Shown piece by piece: positions 8,174-17,700 of a stretch of DNA of 58,265 bases; the first letter of the stretch is position 1, and each line of letters opens with the position of its first letter. Where the stretch lies: contig JAFGPV010000157.1 of assembly GCA_016936015.1 (NCBI GenBank), positions 1 to 58,265 on the forward strand, read 5' to 3'. The notes below the pieces were generated by a model. It worked only from the letters and a program-made list of their open reading frames with translations. It was not told where the DNA came from and made no database searches. Made by a program: the position numbers and the translations under genes. Source of the stretch: Pirellulales bacterium. Lineage in GTDB: Bacteria; Planctomycetota; Planctomycetia; Pirellulales; Thermoguttaceae.

Positions 8174-9389
8174 GTGCTCGCCTTTTCTCGGAAAAACCCA
8201 ACACCCGGCGGATCTCAGCGGGGGAAGTCACGCCATCGCGAACCGCCTGGACGGCATACTGCCAACAACTGGTCATGCCCGATTGAGAGGCCAGATGTTC
8301 CAGTGCGGCCGTGTCCGCACGGTTTAATAATGCCCGAGCCAAAGATGAATTGACTATAACACATAATTCGGCAATAAGCAAGCGGTCTCTGTAACCCGTT
8401 CCCCGACATTCGGGGCAGCCGACGGGCAACCGCACCGTTTCGACGGGCAAACCGAGCGCGGCGGCGGGATCGGCGGAGGGCTGGGCGCAGGAGCACAATC
8501 GCCGCACCAGACGCTGGTTGAGCACGGCCAACAGCCCGCTGCGGACGACGTACGGCTCGAGTCCCATGTCCAGCAGCCGGCCGAGGGTTTCGGCCGCGGA
8601 GCCGGCGTGAAAGGTCGTCAGCAGCAAGTGGCCGGTCAGGGCCGCCTGGAAGGCCGCCTCCGCGGTGGAGCGATCGCGGATCTCGCCCATAAAAATCACC
8701 TCCGGATCGTGCCGCAACAGGAACTTCAATCCGCTGGCCAGGTCCAGGCCGACCTGCGGATGGACCTGCGATTGGGCCACGCCGTCGACCGCCACTTCGA
8801 TGGGATCCTCCAGGGAGACCAGGCTCCGCGCGCGGCCGGACTTGTTGGCGATCTCGCGGAGGCAGGCGTAGGCGGTGGTGGTCTTGCCGCTGCCGGCCGG
8901 CCCGGAGATGATGATCGCGCCGGAGGTCTCGCCGATCAGTTCCTCCAACCGGCCGAGCAGCTCCGGGGGCAGTCCCAGGTCGGGTGGATATTGATAGCGC
9001 GTCGGATCGCCGAAGAGCCGGACCACGGCCCGCTCGCCGTGCAGCGTGGGAAACGTGCTGACGCGCATTTCCACCGGGTTATCGGGCGTGCGGATGCGGC
9101 CTTCCTGCGGCCGGTCGGTGTAGTAGGTCAACAACTCGGCCAGGACCTTGAGCCGGGTAATGACGTTCGCCGCCACGGCCGGGGGAAAGACCGTCGCCGG
9201 GATCAGGACGCCGTCCAGCCGGAATTTCAGTTCCAGTCCTTCTTTGCCGGGCTGAAGATGCACGTCGCTGGCCTCCAGCGCCTGCGCTTCGGCCAGGACG
9301 GCGTCGACCACCCGGCTCGCGTAGTTCGGATCGGCCGGATCGAACGCGGAAAATTTTTCGGCGAAATAGGTCGTCGGCAAGGAGGGCAT
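8109..9389 (-). CDS. GspE/PilB-family secretion/pilus assembly ATPase
   Basis: This cytoplasmic hexameric ATPase powers pseudopilus or pilus assembly. The Walker A motif GPAGSGKTT lies near residue 165, an Asp box (SLEDPIE) follows, and the Walker B region DPEVIFMGEIRD lies near residue 230. The C-terminal region holds cysteine pairs (CSC and CPEC) like the zinc-binding CM domain of GspE. At 426 residues it lacks the large N-terminal domains of typical GspE/PilB proteins (about 550 residues). The ATG at 9389 is used; a TTG at 9419 would add ten residues but falls in a palindromic repeat. It is the first gene of the run and overlaps the next by 65 bases. Confidence 0.92.
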   Translation of the reverse strand: MPSLPTTYFAEKFSAFDPADPNYASRVVDAVLAEAQALEASDVHLQPGKEGLELKFRLDGVLIPATVFPPAVAANVITRLKVLAELLTYYTDRPQEGRIRTPDNPVEMRVSTFPTLHGERAVVRLFGDPTRYQYPPDLGLPPELLGRLEELIGETSGAIIISGPAGSGKTTTAYACLREIANKSGRARSLVSLEDPIEVAVDGVAQSQVHPQVGLDLASGLKFLLRHDPEVIFMGEIRDRSTAEAAFQAALTGHLLLTTFHAGSAAETLGRLLDMGLEPYVVRSGLLAVLNQRLVRRLCSCAQPSADPAAALGLPVETVRLPVGCPECRGTGYRDRLLIAELCVIVNSSLARALLNRADTAALEHLASQSGMTSCWQYAVQAVRDGVTSPAEIRRVLGFSEKRRAHDDSPARDAADTDASTVDRAE

Positions 9390-9417
9390 GGTTTGGAGTC
9401 GCCAGGTCAAATCATTC

Positions 9418-9492
9418 AACGCCCCGCGATGGCAATTGCGGGGGTACGACGGGGCCTGATTCCACCCCCGCGACCGCCGTCGCGGGGCGTTG
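9418..9492. repeat. Inverted repeat of the CAACGCCCCGCGA family, copy 1
   Basis: The element begins CAACGCCCCGCGATGGCAAT and ends with the complementary CGCCGTCGCGGGGCGTTG. Two diverged copies lie at 14775-14849 and 22855-22932. This copy occupies the gap between the secretion ATPase gene and the oxidoreductase gene. Confidence 0.85.
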
Positions 9493-9522
9493 AGCAGATG
9501 AGGCCCCTCTCCCCAGTATAGA

Positions 9523-10956
9523 TCAGATCTCGGGGACGGTGAAAGGCTCGCGATAAAAACCTTTCACCAGCTTATTGGCCTCGGGATCGTCTTTGAAGCA
9601 TTCGTTTTCCGGATCGGTTTCCAGCCAGGGGCCGAGGATCGACTCCTGCGGATCGATGGCATGGGCCTTCAGGTGGGCGAAGTAGCGGTCGAGGAGATCC
9701 TGGAACTCGGGCCGATCGCCGGCCTGGCCGCGGATTTCGGCCGGGGAGGCCTTGCGGCCCAGCCGGTAGGAGACGTTTCCGACGTGGCAAACGCGGGTCG
9801 AGAGGTGGCCTTCGAGCACCTCGGCGCGGAGGTCTTCGCGCCGCCGGCTCCGCACGGCGCGGATGAAGTTCTCGAAGTGGTCCTCGCCGCCCCGGAATCT
9901 TTTGATCTCCTTGCCGTCGTTGTCGAAGACCTGGCCGGCGTGCATCATCACGTAACCGCCTTCGCACTGCACACAGGTGTCGGTGCTGTGGCCGCGGTAG
10001 AGCGTCATCGCCTGGGTGTGGGGATCCGCCCGGAGGTTGTGCAGCTCGTAATAGACCGGCGCCGAGGGAAACTCGTAGCAGATAAGCTGCGTGTTGGGCA
10101 CCTCGCCGGCGTCGTCGAAGAGGAACCGCCCGCCGAGGCTCATCACCCGGCGGGGCAGCCCGGTTTCGCCCAAAACCCAGCGGGCGACGTCGATTTCATG
10201 GGTTCCCTGGTTGCACGACTCGCCGTCGCCCATGTTCCAGGTAAAGCTGCAATCGTATTGCAGCTTGTCGCGGTAGATCGGTTCCTGCCGGGCCGGCCCG
10301 CACCAGAGATCGTAGTCCAGCGTCTCGGGGATGGGAAGCGGCGTGGTCCGCTTGCCGATCGAGGTTCGCGCCTTGTTGGCGAAAGCGACGACGTAGCGGA
10401 TTTTGCCCAGGGGACGGCCGCGAAGGTATTCCACCGCCTGCCGGTCGGTTTGCCGCGACCGGCCTTGGGTGCCGACCTCGACCAGCCGGTCGTACTTCCG
10501 CGCGGCACGGACCATCTGCCGGCCCTCCCAAATGAAATGGGAGAGCGGCTTTTCGCAATAGACGTCCCGGCCGGTCTGGCAGGCCCAGATCGTCGGCAGG
10601 GCGTGCCAGTATTGCATCGTGGCCACGGCCAGCACGTCGAAGTCCTTCCGCTCCATGAGCTTGCGGACGTCGGCCATTTCCTCCGGCGCGTAACCGAATT
10701 TCTCCCGGACGCTCCGGCCCATTCCTTGCAGGCGGAGCCGGTCGGGATCGCAGAGATAAGCGATCCGGACGCCTTTCTGGGAGCCGAACTGATAGGCATG
10801 CGTCGCGCAGCGGATGCCGCAGCCGACGATGGCCACGCGGATTTCCTCGTTGGCTCCCAGGACTCCCGACTGGATCACCAGGGGAAGCCCCACGGCCGCA
10901 ACGGTCGATTGTTTGACAAATTGACGCCGAGTGATGGATTGAATTTGCTTCTTCAT
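9523..10956 (-). CDS. Tat-exported Gfo/Idh/MocA family oxidoreductase
   Basis: The N-terminus (ITRRQFVKQSTVAAVGLPLV) is a twin-arginine signal, so the folded protein with bound cofactor is probably exported. A Rossmann fold follows (IRVAIVGCGIRCATHA), then the family motif CEKPLSH in the nucleotide-binding domain. The C-terminal half has the alpha/beta substrate domain and ends with a segment including GGEDHFENFIRAV. The family catalyses NAD(P)-dependent sugar or cyclitol redox reactions; the substrate here is unknown. The ATG at 10956 places the Tat motif correctly; an earlier start at 10974 adds six residues. Such exported members are greatly expanded in planctomycetes. The gene stands alone. 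Confidence 0.93.
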   Translation of the reverse strand: MKKQIQSITRRQFVKQSTVAAVGLPLVIQSGVLGANEEIRVAIVGCGIRCATHAYQFGSQKGVRIAYLCDPDRLRLQGMGRSVREKFGYAPEEMADVRKLMERKDFDVLAVATMQYWHALPTIWACQTGRDVYCEKPLSHFIWEGRQMVRAARKYDRLVEVGTQGRSRQTDRQAVEYLRGRPLGKIRYVVAFANKARTSIGKRTTPLPIPETLDYDLWCGPARQEPIYRDKLQYDCSFTWNMGDGESCNQGTHEIDVARWVLGETGLPRRVMSLGGRFLFDDAGEVPNTQLICYEFPSAPVYYELHNLRADPHTQAMTLYRGHSTDTCVQCEGGYVMMHAGQVFDNDGKEIKRFRGGEDHFENFIRAVRSRRREDLRAEVLEGHLSTRVCHVGNVSYRLGRKASPAEIRGQAGDRPEFQDLLDRYFAHLKAHAIDPQESILGPWLETDPENECFKDDPEANKLVKGFYREPFTVPEI

Positions 10957-11140
10957 AATTGTGCATTTTATCATAAATTGTCCCGCAATGCGAAGGACGC
11001 TCCACGAAAAATACTCATCAAATCAAGGAAATGCCAAGCAGCCGCCGGCTAATAAATCAAGACACTTGGCGACCCACCCATAAGAAGGGCATTAAGTGTA
11101 TTTTTTAAGAACTTTTCAGAACTCTCCTGCGTCGAACTCC

Positions 11141-11169
11141 TTGTTGGGGTGAGGTATATCCCTTATAGA
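11141..11169 (+). promoter_or_regulatory. Candidate sigma-70-type promoter for the first giant envelope gene
   Basis: TTGTTG at 11141-11146 and TATAGA at 11164-11169 are separated by 17 bases. Transcription would start near 11176, upstream of the ATG at 11223. This also argues against an ATG at 11169, which would overlap the -10 box. The match is moderate. Confidence 0.35.
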
Positions 11170-11222
11170 TGCCAATGTCTCCATATTTTTCCCCTTTTCA
11201 ACTTTCTGAGAGGGATTCTCTG

Positions 11223-14200
11223 ATGACGCTTTTACTTTATCGCCCACGTTATTTTATTTTGGGGTGCATTTTGACCATCGGGACGGCCGCCGGCGTCTTT
11301 TCCCAGGAGACGACCGAATCCCCCTCCGATTCGTCCGCCGTGGACAAATCGATCCGCCAACAGGACATCTATATCCCCTACGAAAAACTCCGCCGGGTCT
11401 TCGAGAAGCAGGGCCGGGGAGTGTTTCTGCCCTACGAGAAGTTTCAGGAGTTATGGAAAGCCGCGCGGGACAAGACGCAACCGCCGCCGGCGCTGAAGCC
11501 CCCCGTGGGCGAGGTGATTACCGAGACCGACAGTGACGCGACGGTCGAAAAGGACGTCGTCCGCGTCAAGGCGAAGGTTAAAATCGATCTTTTGAGCAAA
11601 GGCTGGCACGAAGTACCGCTGCGTCTGGGAGACGCGGCGATTCTCTCGGCGAAGATTGCCGATCAGCCGGCGCGGATCGTCGGCGCCGCCGGTTCGGGGT
11701 ATCGCCTGCTGGTAGAGAAGAAGGACCAGGCCGCGGAATCCATCGAGCTTTTCATGGAATACGCCAAGGCCGTCCAGCGAAGCCCCGGGCTGTGCAGCGT
11801 ATCGTTCCAGGCGCCGCAGGCGCCGCTGAGCCGTTGGAAGGTGACGATACCGCAGTCGGGAGTGAAGGTCCAGCTTCGGCCGCTGATCGCCGCCACCGAG
11901 GCGCCGACGGGAGAAGAGTACCCGGTCGAGCGGACCGTGGTCCTGGCCTTCGTCGGGGCCGCCCCGACGGTGCAAATCGACTGGACGCCGAAGGCCGAGG
12001 GGGCCACCGGACTGGCGGCGCTGGCCAGCGTGCAGGCCGAGCAGCAGGTCTGGCTCAGCGAGAACGTCGTGCGGTCCCGCTCCGTGCTGCAATACGCCAT
12101 CAGCCGGGCGGAACTGCCGCGGCTGACGCTCGAAGTCCCCGGCGATTACAAGATCGTCAACGTGTTCGATCCCAACATCCGTCGGTGGACGGCGGAGGCG
12201 AAGGAGGGCCGGCAGACGATCACGGCGGAGCTTTTCGAACCGGCTAAGCAGTCGCAACAGGTAACCGTCGAGTTGGAACGGTACTTCGACGGACCGATGA
12301 AAACGGTCGTCGTACCGATCGTCAAGGCCCTGGACGTCGGCCGGCAGCAGGGGATCGTGGTGGTCAAACCGTCCGCGGATCTGCGGTGCGAAGTCGGCAA
12401 ATCGGTCGGGTTGCTGCAAATCGACGCCGGCGAACTGCCCCAAGCGCTGGCCCGGGGCGGTTGGCCGTTGGCCTACCGGTACGCCGCCGTTCCTTACGAA
12501 TTGGTCCTCGACGTGGAGAAGGAGCAACCGCAGATCCTGGCCGACTCGCTGGTGGAGGCCTCTGTGGAGCCGGAAAAACTCGCGATCGATTTTCTCACCG
12601 TATACACGATCCAGCGGGCGGGGGTCTTCCGTCTGGAGTTGGACGTGCCCGAGGGATTCGAAGTCCGCCGCGTGACCGGCGTGGAGATTGCCGGGGCCAA
12701 GGCGGTGCAAGTCGAGAACCACCATCTCGAAGGCGAGAAACAGACCCGATTGGTGGTCAGCCTTGCCCGCAAGGCCCTGGGGCGGGTGGCACTGTTGGTC
12801 GAATTGTCCCGGGATCTCAAGCAACCGGAACTGCTTTCGCCGTTGGGCAAGGCCGCTACGTTGCAGTGGGCGCTGCCGCAGGCGGCGCCGCGGAGCGTCG
12901 AACGCGCGACCGGCCGCCTGGTGGTCTACGCTCCGGAAAGCCTGCGGGTCAATCCCGGCAAGACGACGGGTTTGCGAAGCATCGCCCCGAGCGAGGCGCT
13001 GCAATTCTCCCCTCTCCCCAAGGGAGAGGGGACGGGGGTGAGGGCTTCCTTACCTAAAAACGGCCCTCACCCTAGCCCTCTCCCAAAGGGAGAGGGGACG
13101 AGATCCGGCAACCTCCAGGCCGCGCTGGCCTTCGCCTATGGGCAAGAGCCGACGGAGATCTCGGTCCTGGCTGAGCGGAAGAAACCGCAGGTGACCGTCG
13201 AGCAGCAACTGATCGTGGAGATCGACGAGGGCGTGGCCAAGTACCGGGCCGTGTTCCGCTACCGCGTCCGCTACAGCGGCATCCAGGAATTGCGGATCGA
13301 CCTGCCGGAAGGCGTCGCCGCGCTGGCACACACCAAGACGGCCCACGAAGTCGTCACGCCGCCGCCTGCGGACCTGCCGAAAGGGTACGTCGCCTGGAAT
13401 CTCCGGGGGCAGGGCGAACTGCTCGGCCGGGGCGAGTTCACCATCGCCTGGGAGGAGAAGGTCAAGGACCTGGCGCTGGGTAAGGAGGAAAAACTGCCCG
13501 TGCCGCGGCTGATCCCTCAGGGCGCCGACATCGCCACGGGTCAGATTGCACTGATCAAGTCGGAGACGCTCAACCTGGACGAGTCGGGCAAGACCGAGGG
13601 CCTGACGCCCATCGATCCGCAGACCGACCTCCAGCCGCCGGTGGCCCGGGCCGCCCGGGCGTACAAGTTCTCGGGACCCTGGAAACTGACCGTCGCCGCC
13701 ACGCAGTATCAATTGCAGGAAGTCAAGCGGACGAGCATCGAGCGGGGCCTGGTGCGGATGGTGGTCACCGCGGGCGACACGGTGGCGGTGCAGGCCCTGT
13801 ACCGCATCCGGACGGCCCGCGACCGCCTGGCGATTAAACTCCCGGCCGGCGCCCAGTTCGACGCCGATCCGCTGCGGGTGGGCGGCAAATCGGTGATGCT
13901 GGAAGTCAACCCGAACAAAAAAGACGAATACTTCATTCCGATCATGACTCCCAATGCCGACGCGCCGCTGCTGCTGGAACTGCGGTACACGCGGTCCGGC
14001 GACGGCAGCCGGCTGGAACTGCCCGAGTTTCCACAGGAGCCGGCCGTGTTGCAGGTGTACCTGGCGGTCTATCTGCCCGAGACCAAGGCCCTGCTGGGCG
14101 TCTCCGGCCCGTGGACGAAGGCGTTCCACTGGCAATTGGGCCGCTACGGGAGATGGTATCCCGTCAGAAATCCCGGCGTGCCGGATGACTTGCTGTCCTG

Positions 14201-14714
14201 GGTTCGCGAAGACGTCGCCTCGGAGCAAAGCGCAATCGAGAACTTTCCCACCGACGGCACGCGGTACACGTTCTCGTCGCTCCAGCCGAAGGGGCAGGCG
14301 CAAGGCGCGTTGATCCTGCGGATGATGGACGCCCAGTGGCTCAGTGCGTGGATCTTCCTGGCCGTGGCGGCGCTGGGCGTCGTCCTGACGCCCGCCCGGC
14401 TGTGGGCCAAGGCCCTCTTCGTCGGTGTCACGGTGGCGGGGCTGGTGGTGCTGGCCGTCTTCAGCCCGACGCTGGCCTTCCAGATCTTAAGCGGCATTTT
14501 CCTGGCGGCGTGGTTCGTGGTGGCCGTGCTGTGGATCGTGTGGTGCCTGGGACGGTGGTCCCGCCGGGCCTGTCGGACGGCCCCGGCCTCCGCCGCACCG
14601 GGCCACGAGGCGGGAGTCGATCTCTCGCAGTACGAACCCCATCCCCCGGAACCGCCGCACGCCGAGGAAAAACCGCAGGCCCCCGGCGCGGAAGGAGGGC
14701 CGAGCCATGAATAG
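11223..14714 (+). CDS. Giant envelope protein, module A
   Basis: The product has 1163 residues from the ATG at 11223, which follows a GAGAGGG-like ribosome site. A signal-type N-terminus (YFILGCILTIGTAAGVFSQE) is followed near residue 50 by a box reading IYIPYEKLRRVF and VFLPYEKFQELW. A long beta-rich extracellular region follows. It includes NIRRWTAEAKEGRQTI and LFEPAKQSQQVTVELERY, a pattern shared with the two modules of the next gene. Three membrane helices lie near the C-terminus (about 1050-1135), then a proline-rich cytoplasmic-type tail. An in-frame palindromic repeat adds about 30 residues near 596-626. The function is unknown; similar large proteins seem to be common in planctomycetes. 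Its stop overlaps the next start by 8 bases, so the two are coupled. Confidence 0.85.
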   Translation: MTLLLYRPRYFILGCILTIGTAAGVFSQETTESPSDSSAVDKSIRQQDIYIPYEKLRRVFEKQGRGVFLPYEKFQELWKAARDKTQPPPALKPPVGEVITETDSDATVEKDVVRVKAKVKIDLLSKGWHEVPLRLGDAAILSAKIADQPARIVGAAGSGYRLLVEKKDQAAESIELFMEYAKAVQRSPGLCSVSFQAPQAPLSRWKVTIPQSGVKVQLRPLIAATEAPTGEEYPVERTVVLAFVGAAPTVQIDWTPKAEGATGLAALASVQAEQQVWLSENVVRSRSVLQYAISRAELPRLTLEVPGDYKIVNVFDPNIRRWTAEAKEGRQTITAELFEPAKQSQQVTVELERYFDGPMKTVVVPIVKALDVGRQQGIVVVKPSADLRCEVGKSVGLLQIDAGELPQALARGGWPLAYRYAAVPYELVLDVEKEQPQILADSLVEASVEPEKLAIDFLTVYTIQRAGVFRLELDVPEGFEVRRVTGVEIAGAKAVQVENHHLEGEKQTRLVVSLARKALGRVALLVELSRDLKQPELLSPLGKAATLQWALPQAAPRSVERATGRLVVYAPESLRVNPGKTTGLRSIAPSEALQFSPLPKGEGTGVRASLPKNGPHPSPLPKGEGTRSGNLQAALAFAYGQEPTEISVLAERKKPQVTVEQQLIVEIDEGVAKYRAVFRYRVRYSGIQELRIDLPEGVAALAHTKTAHEVVTPPPADLPKGYVAWNLRGQGELLGRGEFTIAWEEKVKDLALGKEEKLPVPRLIPQGADIATGQIALIKSETLNLDESGKTEGLTPIDPQTDLQPPVARAARAYKFSGPWKLTVAATQYQLQEVKRTSIERGLVRMVVTAGDTVAVQALYRIRTARDRLAIKLPAGAQFDADPLRVGGKSVMLEVNPNKKDEYFIPIMTPNADAPLLLELRYTRSGDGSRLELPEFPQEPAVLQVYLAVYLPETKALLGVSGPWTKAFHWQLGRYGRWYPVRNPGVPDDLLSWVREDVASEQSAIENFPTDGTRYTFSSLQPKGQAQGALILRMMDAQWLSAWIFLAVAALGVVLTPARLWAKALFVGVTVAGLVVLAVFSPTLAFQILSGIFLAAWFVVAVLWIVWCLGRWSRRACRTAPASAAPGHEAGVDLSQYEPHPPEPPHAEEKPQAPGAEGGPSHE
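13008..13099. repeat. In-frame palindromic repeat pair inside the module A gene
   Basis: Two copies of the CCTCTCCCAAAGGGAGAGG unit lie in opposite orientation about 40 bases apart. The gene reads through them as SPLPKGEGTGVR and HPSPLPKGEGT. The frame is preserved and the insert falls between two beta-rich segments. Confidence 0.88.
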
Positions 14715-17700
14715 AAATTTCAAATTTCAAATTTCAAATTTCAAATTGCAAAATGAACCGCAGATTCCTCAGCCCAACGCCCCACGATGGTGGTCGTGGG
14801 GGGGGAGAGGCACGTTTTTCACCCCCGGGATTGCCATCCCGGGGCGTTGGCGTAAACTCCCCTTCTTCAAATCCATTTGCAATTTGCAATTTGCAATTTG
14901 CAATTTGAAATGCTTTGTGTTTCTCCTTGTTCTTCCCCTTGCTGCCCCCCTCTCCGCCGATCCGCCGCGGGAGATCTTCGTCCCCTACGGCGACCTGCAC
15001 GTACTGCTGGAGCAGCAGCCGCAGCGGGTGCTGCTGAAGCGGGAGGAGTTCGACGCCCTGGTGAAGAAAGCCCAAAAAACGCCGGAGAAGCACGCCCCGC
15101 AGTCGGCGGTCCTGCTGGCCGCGGCGTATGAAGGGCAACTCCGCGACCAGCGGGCGGAGATCGCCGGCCGGCTGACGATCGACGTTCTGGAAGAGGGTCT
15201 GCACGCCGTGCCGCTGGACGTCTACGGCGTGGGGCTGCGGCACGCGACGCTCGACGGCAAACCGGCGGCGCTGGGCTGCTCGGAGAAGGGGCCGCTGCTG
15301 TTGTTCGTTGAAGGCCGAGGCCGGCACGAACTGCGGTTGGAGATGGTCGCGCCGGTGGAAATATTGGCCGCCCAGCAGGCGCTCTGCTACCGTCTGCCGC
15401 GGCCGGCCGCCGCAACATTGGTCCTCGACGTGGCCGGCGACGTGGAAGTCAAATCCGGCGCGGCGGTGATCCGCCGGACCGTCCGGAGCGACGGCAGCCG
15501 GACGCATTTCGAGCTGTTGCCCCGGGAGGGCGACACCACGCTGGTCCTGTCGCTGAACAGCCGCCGGCAGCGGCAGAAGGCGGCCGTCGTGGCCCGTAGC
15601 GTGGTGCTGATCGACGAAGTCGCCGCCGCCTGCGAGAAGCTCCACGCCACGGTGCTGCTGGAGATCCTGCACCGGGCGATCGATCAGGTCCGGCTGGCGG
15701 CGCCGGAGGGATTCGAGATTACCGAGGTCGCCTCGCCGCTTTTGACCCGCTGGGAAGTCCACGAGGAAGGCGGCCGGAAGATCATTACGATCAAGCTCCG
15801 GGAACCGACGGCCGATCCGGTGACGCTGCGTCTCTCCGCGTTGCGGACTTCGGTGCCACTGGATGCCTGGCAGGCCCCGCGGTTGGAGGTTTTAGACATG
15901 GTTGCTCAGGCGTCGATTCTCGGATTGCTGGTCGATGAGGGCTTGAAGCCGGAGTCGCTCTCGGCTGAGGGATTGATCGCCATCGACACGGACGTATTGA
16001 CTCCCGTGCTGCCGGCGGACGCACTCTCGCCGGCGCAGGGAGCGTCGCCCCTCAGGACCGTGGCGGCCTACTACGCCCCGCAAAGCCGATACACGCTCGG
16101 CGCCAAGTTCGTCAAGCCGGCGGCCGAGTTGGCCGTCAATACGAGCCTGCTGTGGCGGATCGGCCAACGGCAGCAGGAACTGCTCGGCGGGCTGACGCTG
16201 CTGCCGCTGGGCGAGAAGCGGTTCACGTTCGACTTCCGCCTGCCGGCCGATTGGACCGTTACGGGCGTCACGTCGGCCGACGGGAAGCCGCTCCGCTTCG
16301 AGCGCTACCCGGCAGGCGACCAAACGGCCCGTTTCCGGGTGTACCTGCCGCAGGGGATGGCGGCCGACCGGGAATGCAAGGTGAACTTCCGGGCCGTCCG
16401 GACGCCGCCAGACTGGCTGGGCGATTGGAAAACCCAGACGCAGGATTTTCCGGGATTCGAGGTGCTCGGCGCGACCCGGGCCGAGGGGGCCGTGGCCGTC
16501 TCCGCCCGGGACGACATCACCGCCCGGCCGGAAAAGCTCCGGGAACTGACGCCGCTGGACGCCGCAGAAAAAGTCCGTTACGGTCTGGAAAATGTCGCGG
16601 TCGATCTGGCCTACCGCTATGAGAATCCCTCCTATGCGGCCACGATCCGTTTCGAGCGGACGCCGCCCCGGATCACCGCCCGGTCGCTGGCGTTCCTCAA
16701 TCTCGAGGCCGAGCGGCTCTCGGCCCACTATGAAGTCAACTACACGATCGACGAGGCCCAAACGCAGACGCTTTCGCTGCTGCTGCCGGCTGACACGCCC
16801 ACGGCCTTGCAGATCCGCGGCCTGGACGGCGTCGACATCAAGGAGACCGAACCGGCCGAGAAAGGGAACATGCGTCAATGGAACGTATTGTTGGCCGCGC
16901 CGCGGCGGGGCAAAGTCCGATTGGCGGTCGATTTCGAGCAACCACTGCCGGAGAAGGAACTGCAAAACGTCGCGCTGCCGCTGATTGCGGCCGACGGCGT
17001 GGAGTACGAGTCGGGAATCCTAGCCGTCGAGGGGAGCGCGGAATTCGAGACCAAGGTGAAGACCGACGCCCGGAAGGTGGACGTGGGCGAGCTGGCCGAG
17101 GCCGACTATCAGCCCGGCCGGCGGCTGCTGGGGGCCTGGGGTTTCGCGGGCAAGCCGCCCGCGGTCAATGTCAGCATGACCCGCAAGCCGGAGTATCTGC
17201 TCTCCCGGGCGATCGTCCTGCGGGCGGCGCTGCGGACGCGGCTGTCGCCCGAAGGCGAAAGCCTCACCCAGGCCAATTTCACGATCCGTTCGAAGGCGCT
17301 GTACGTGCAACTGCAACTGCCCGTTAGCGCCGAACTGTGGTCGGTCCAGATTGACGGAGCACCGATCAAGCCGCAGCGCGAAGGAGACCACCTGCTGCTG
17401 GGGCTGCCGACGGCGGCGGAAAACGCGGTGCACGACCTGCAATTTGTTTACCGGATGCCCACGCCGTCGTTTGCGTTGCGGGGCACGGTGGAACTGCCGG
17501 CCCCGAGGTTGTTCCTCCTGGCCGACCGGGGAGCGAAGCCCGACGAGGTGCCACTGGCCGACCTGGAGTGGACGCTGGCCGTGCCCGGCGGCTACACGGT
17601 TGTCCGCACGGGCGGCACCCTCGCCACGGACGAACTGCACCGGCCGGTCCCCGCGGCGCTGCAAGTGGCCGGCGCGCTGTACTACCTGACCGGCGGCGTT

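Noticed and set aside
11451-13004. Long minus-strand open frame opposite module A
   Set aside because: Its composition is arginine- and glutamine-rich, as expected from an antisense frame. The plus strand holds the conserved modules.
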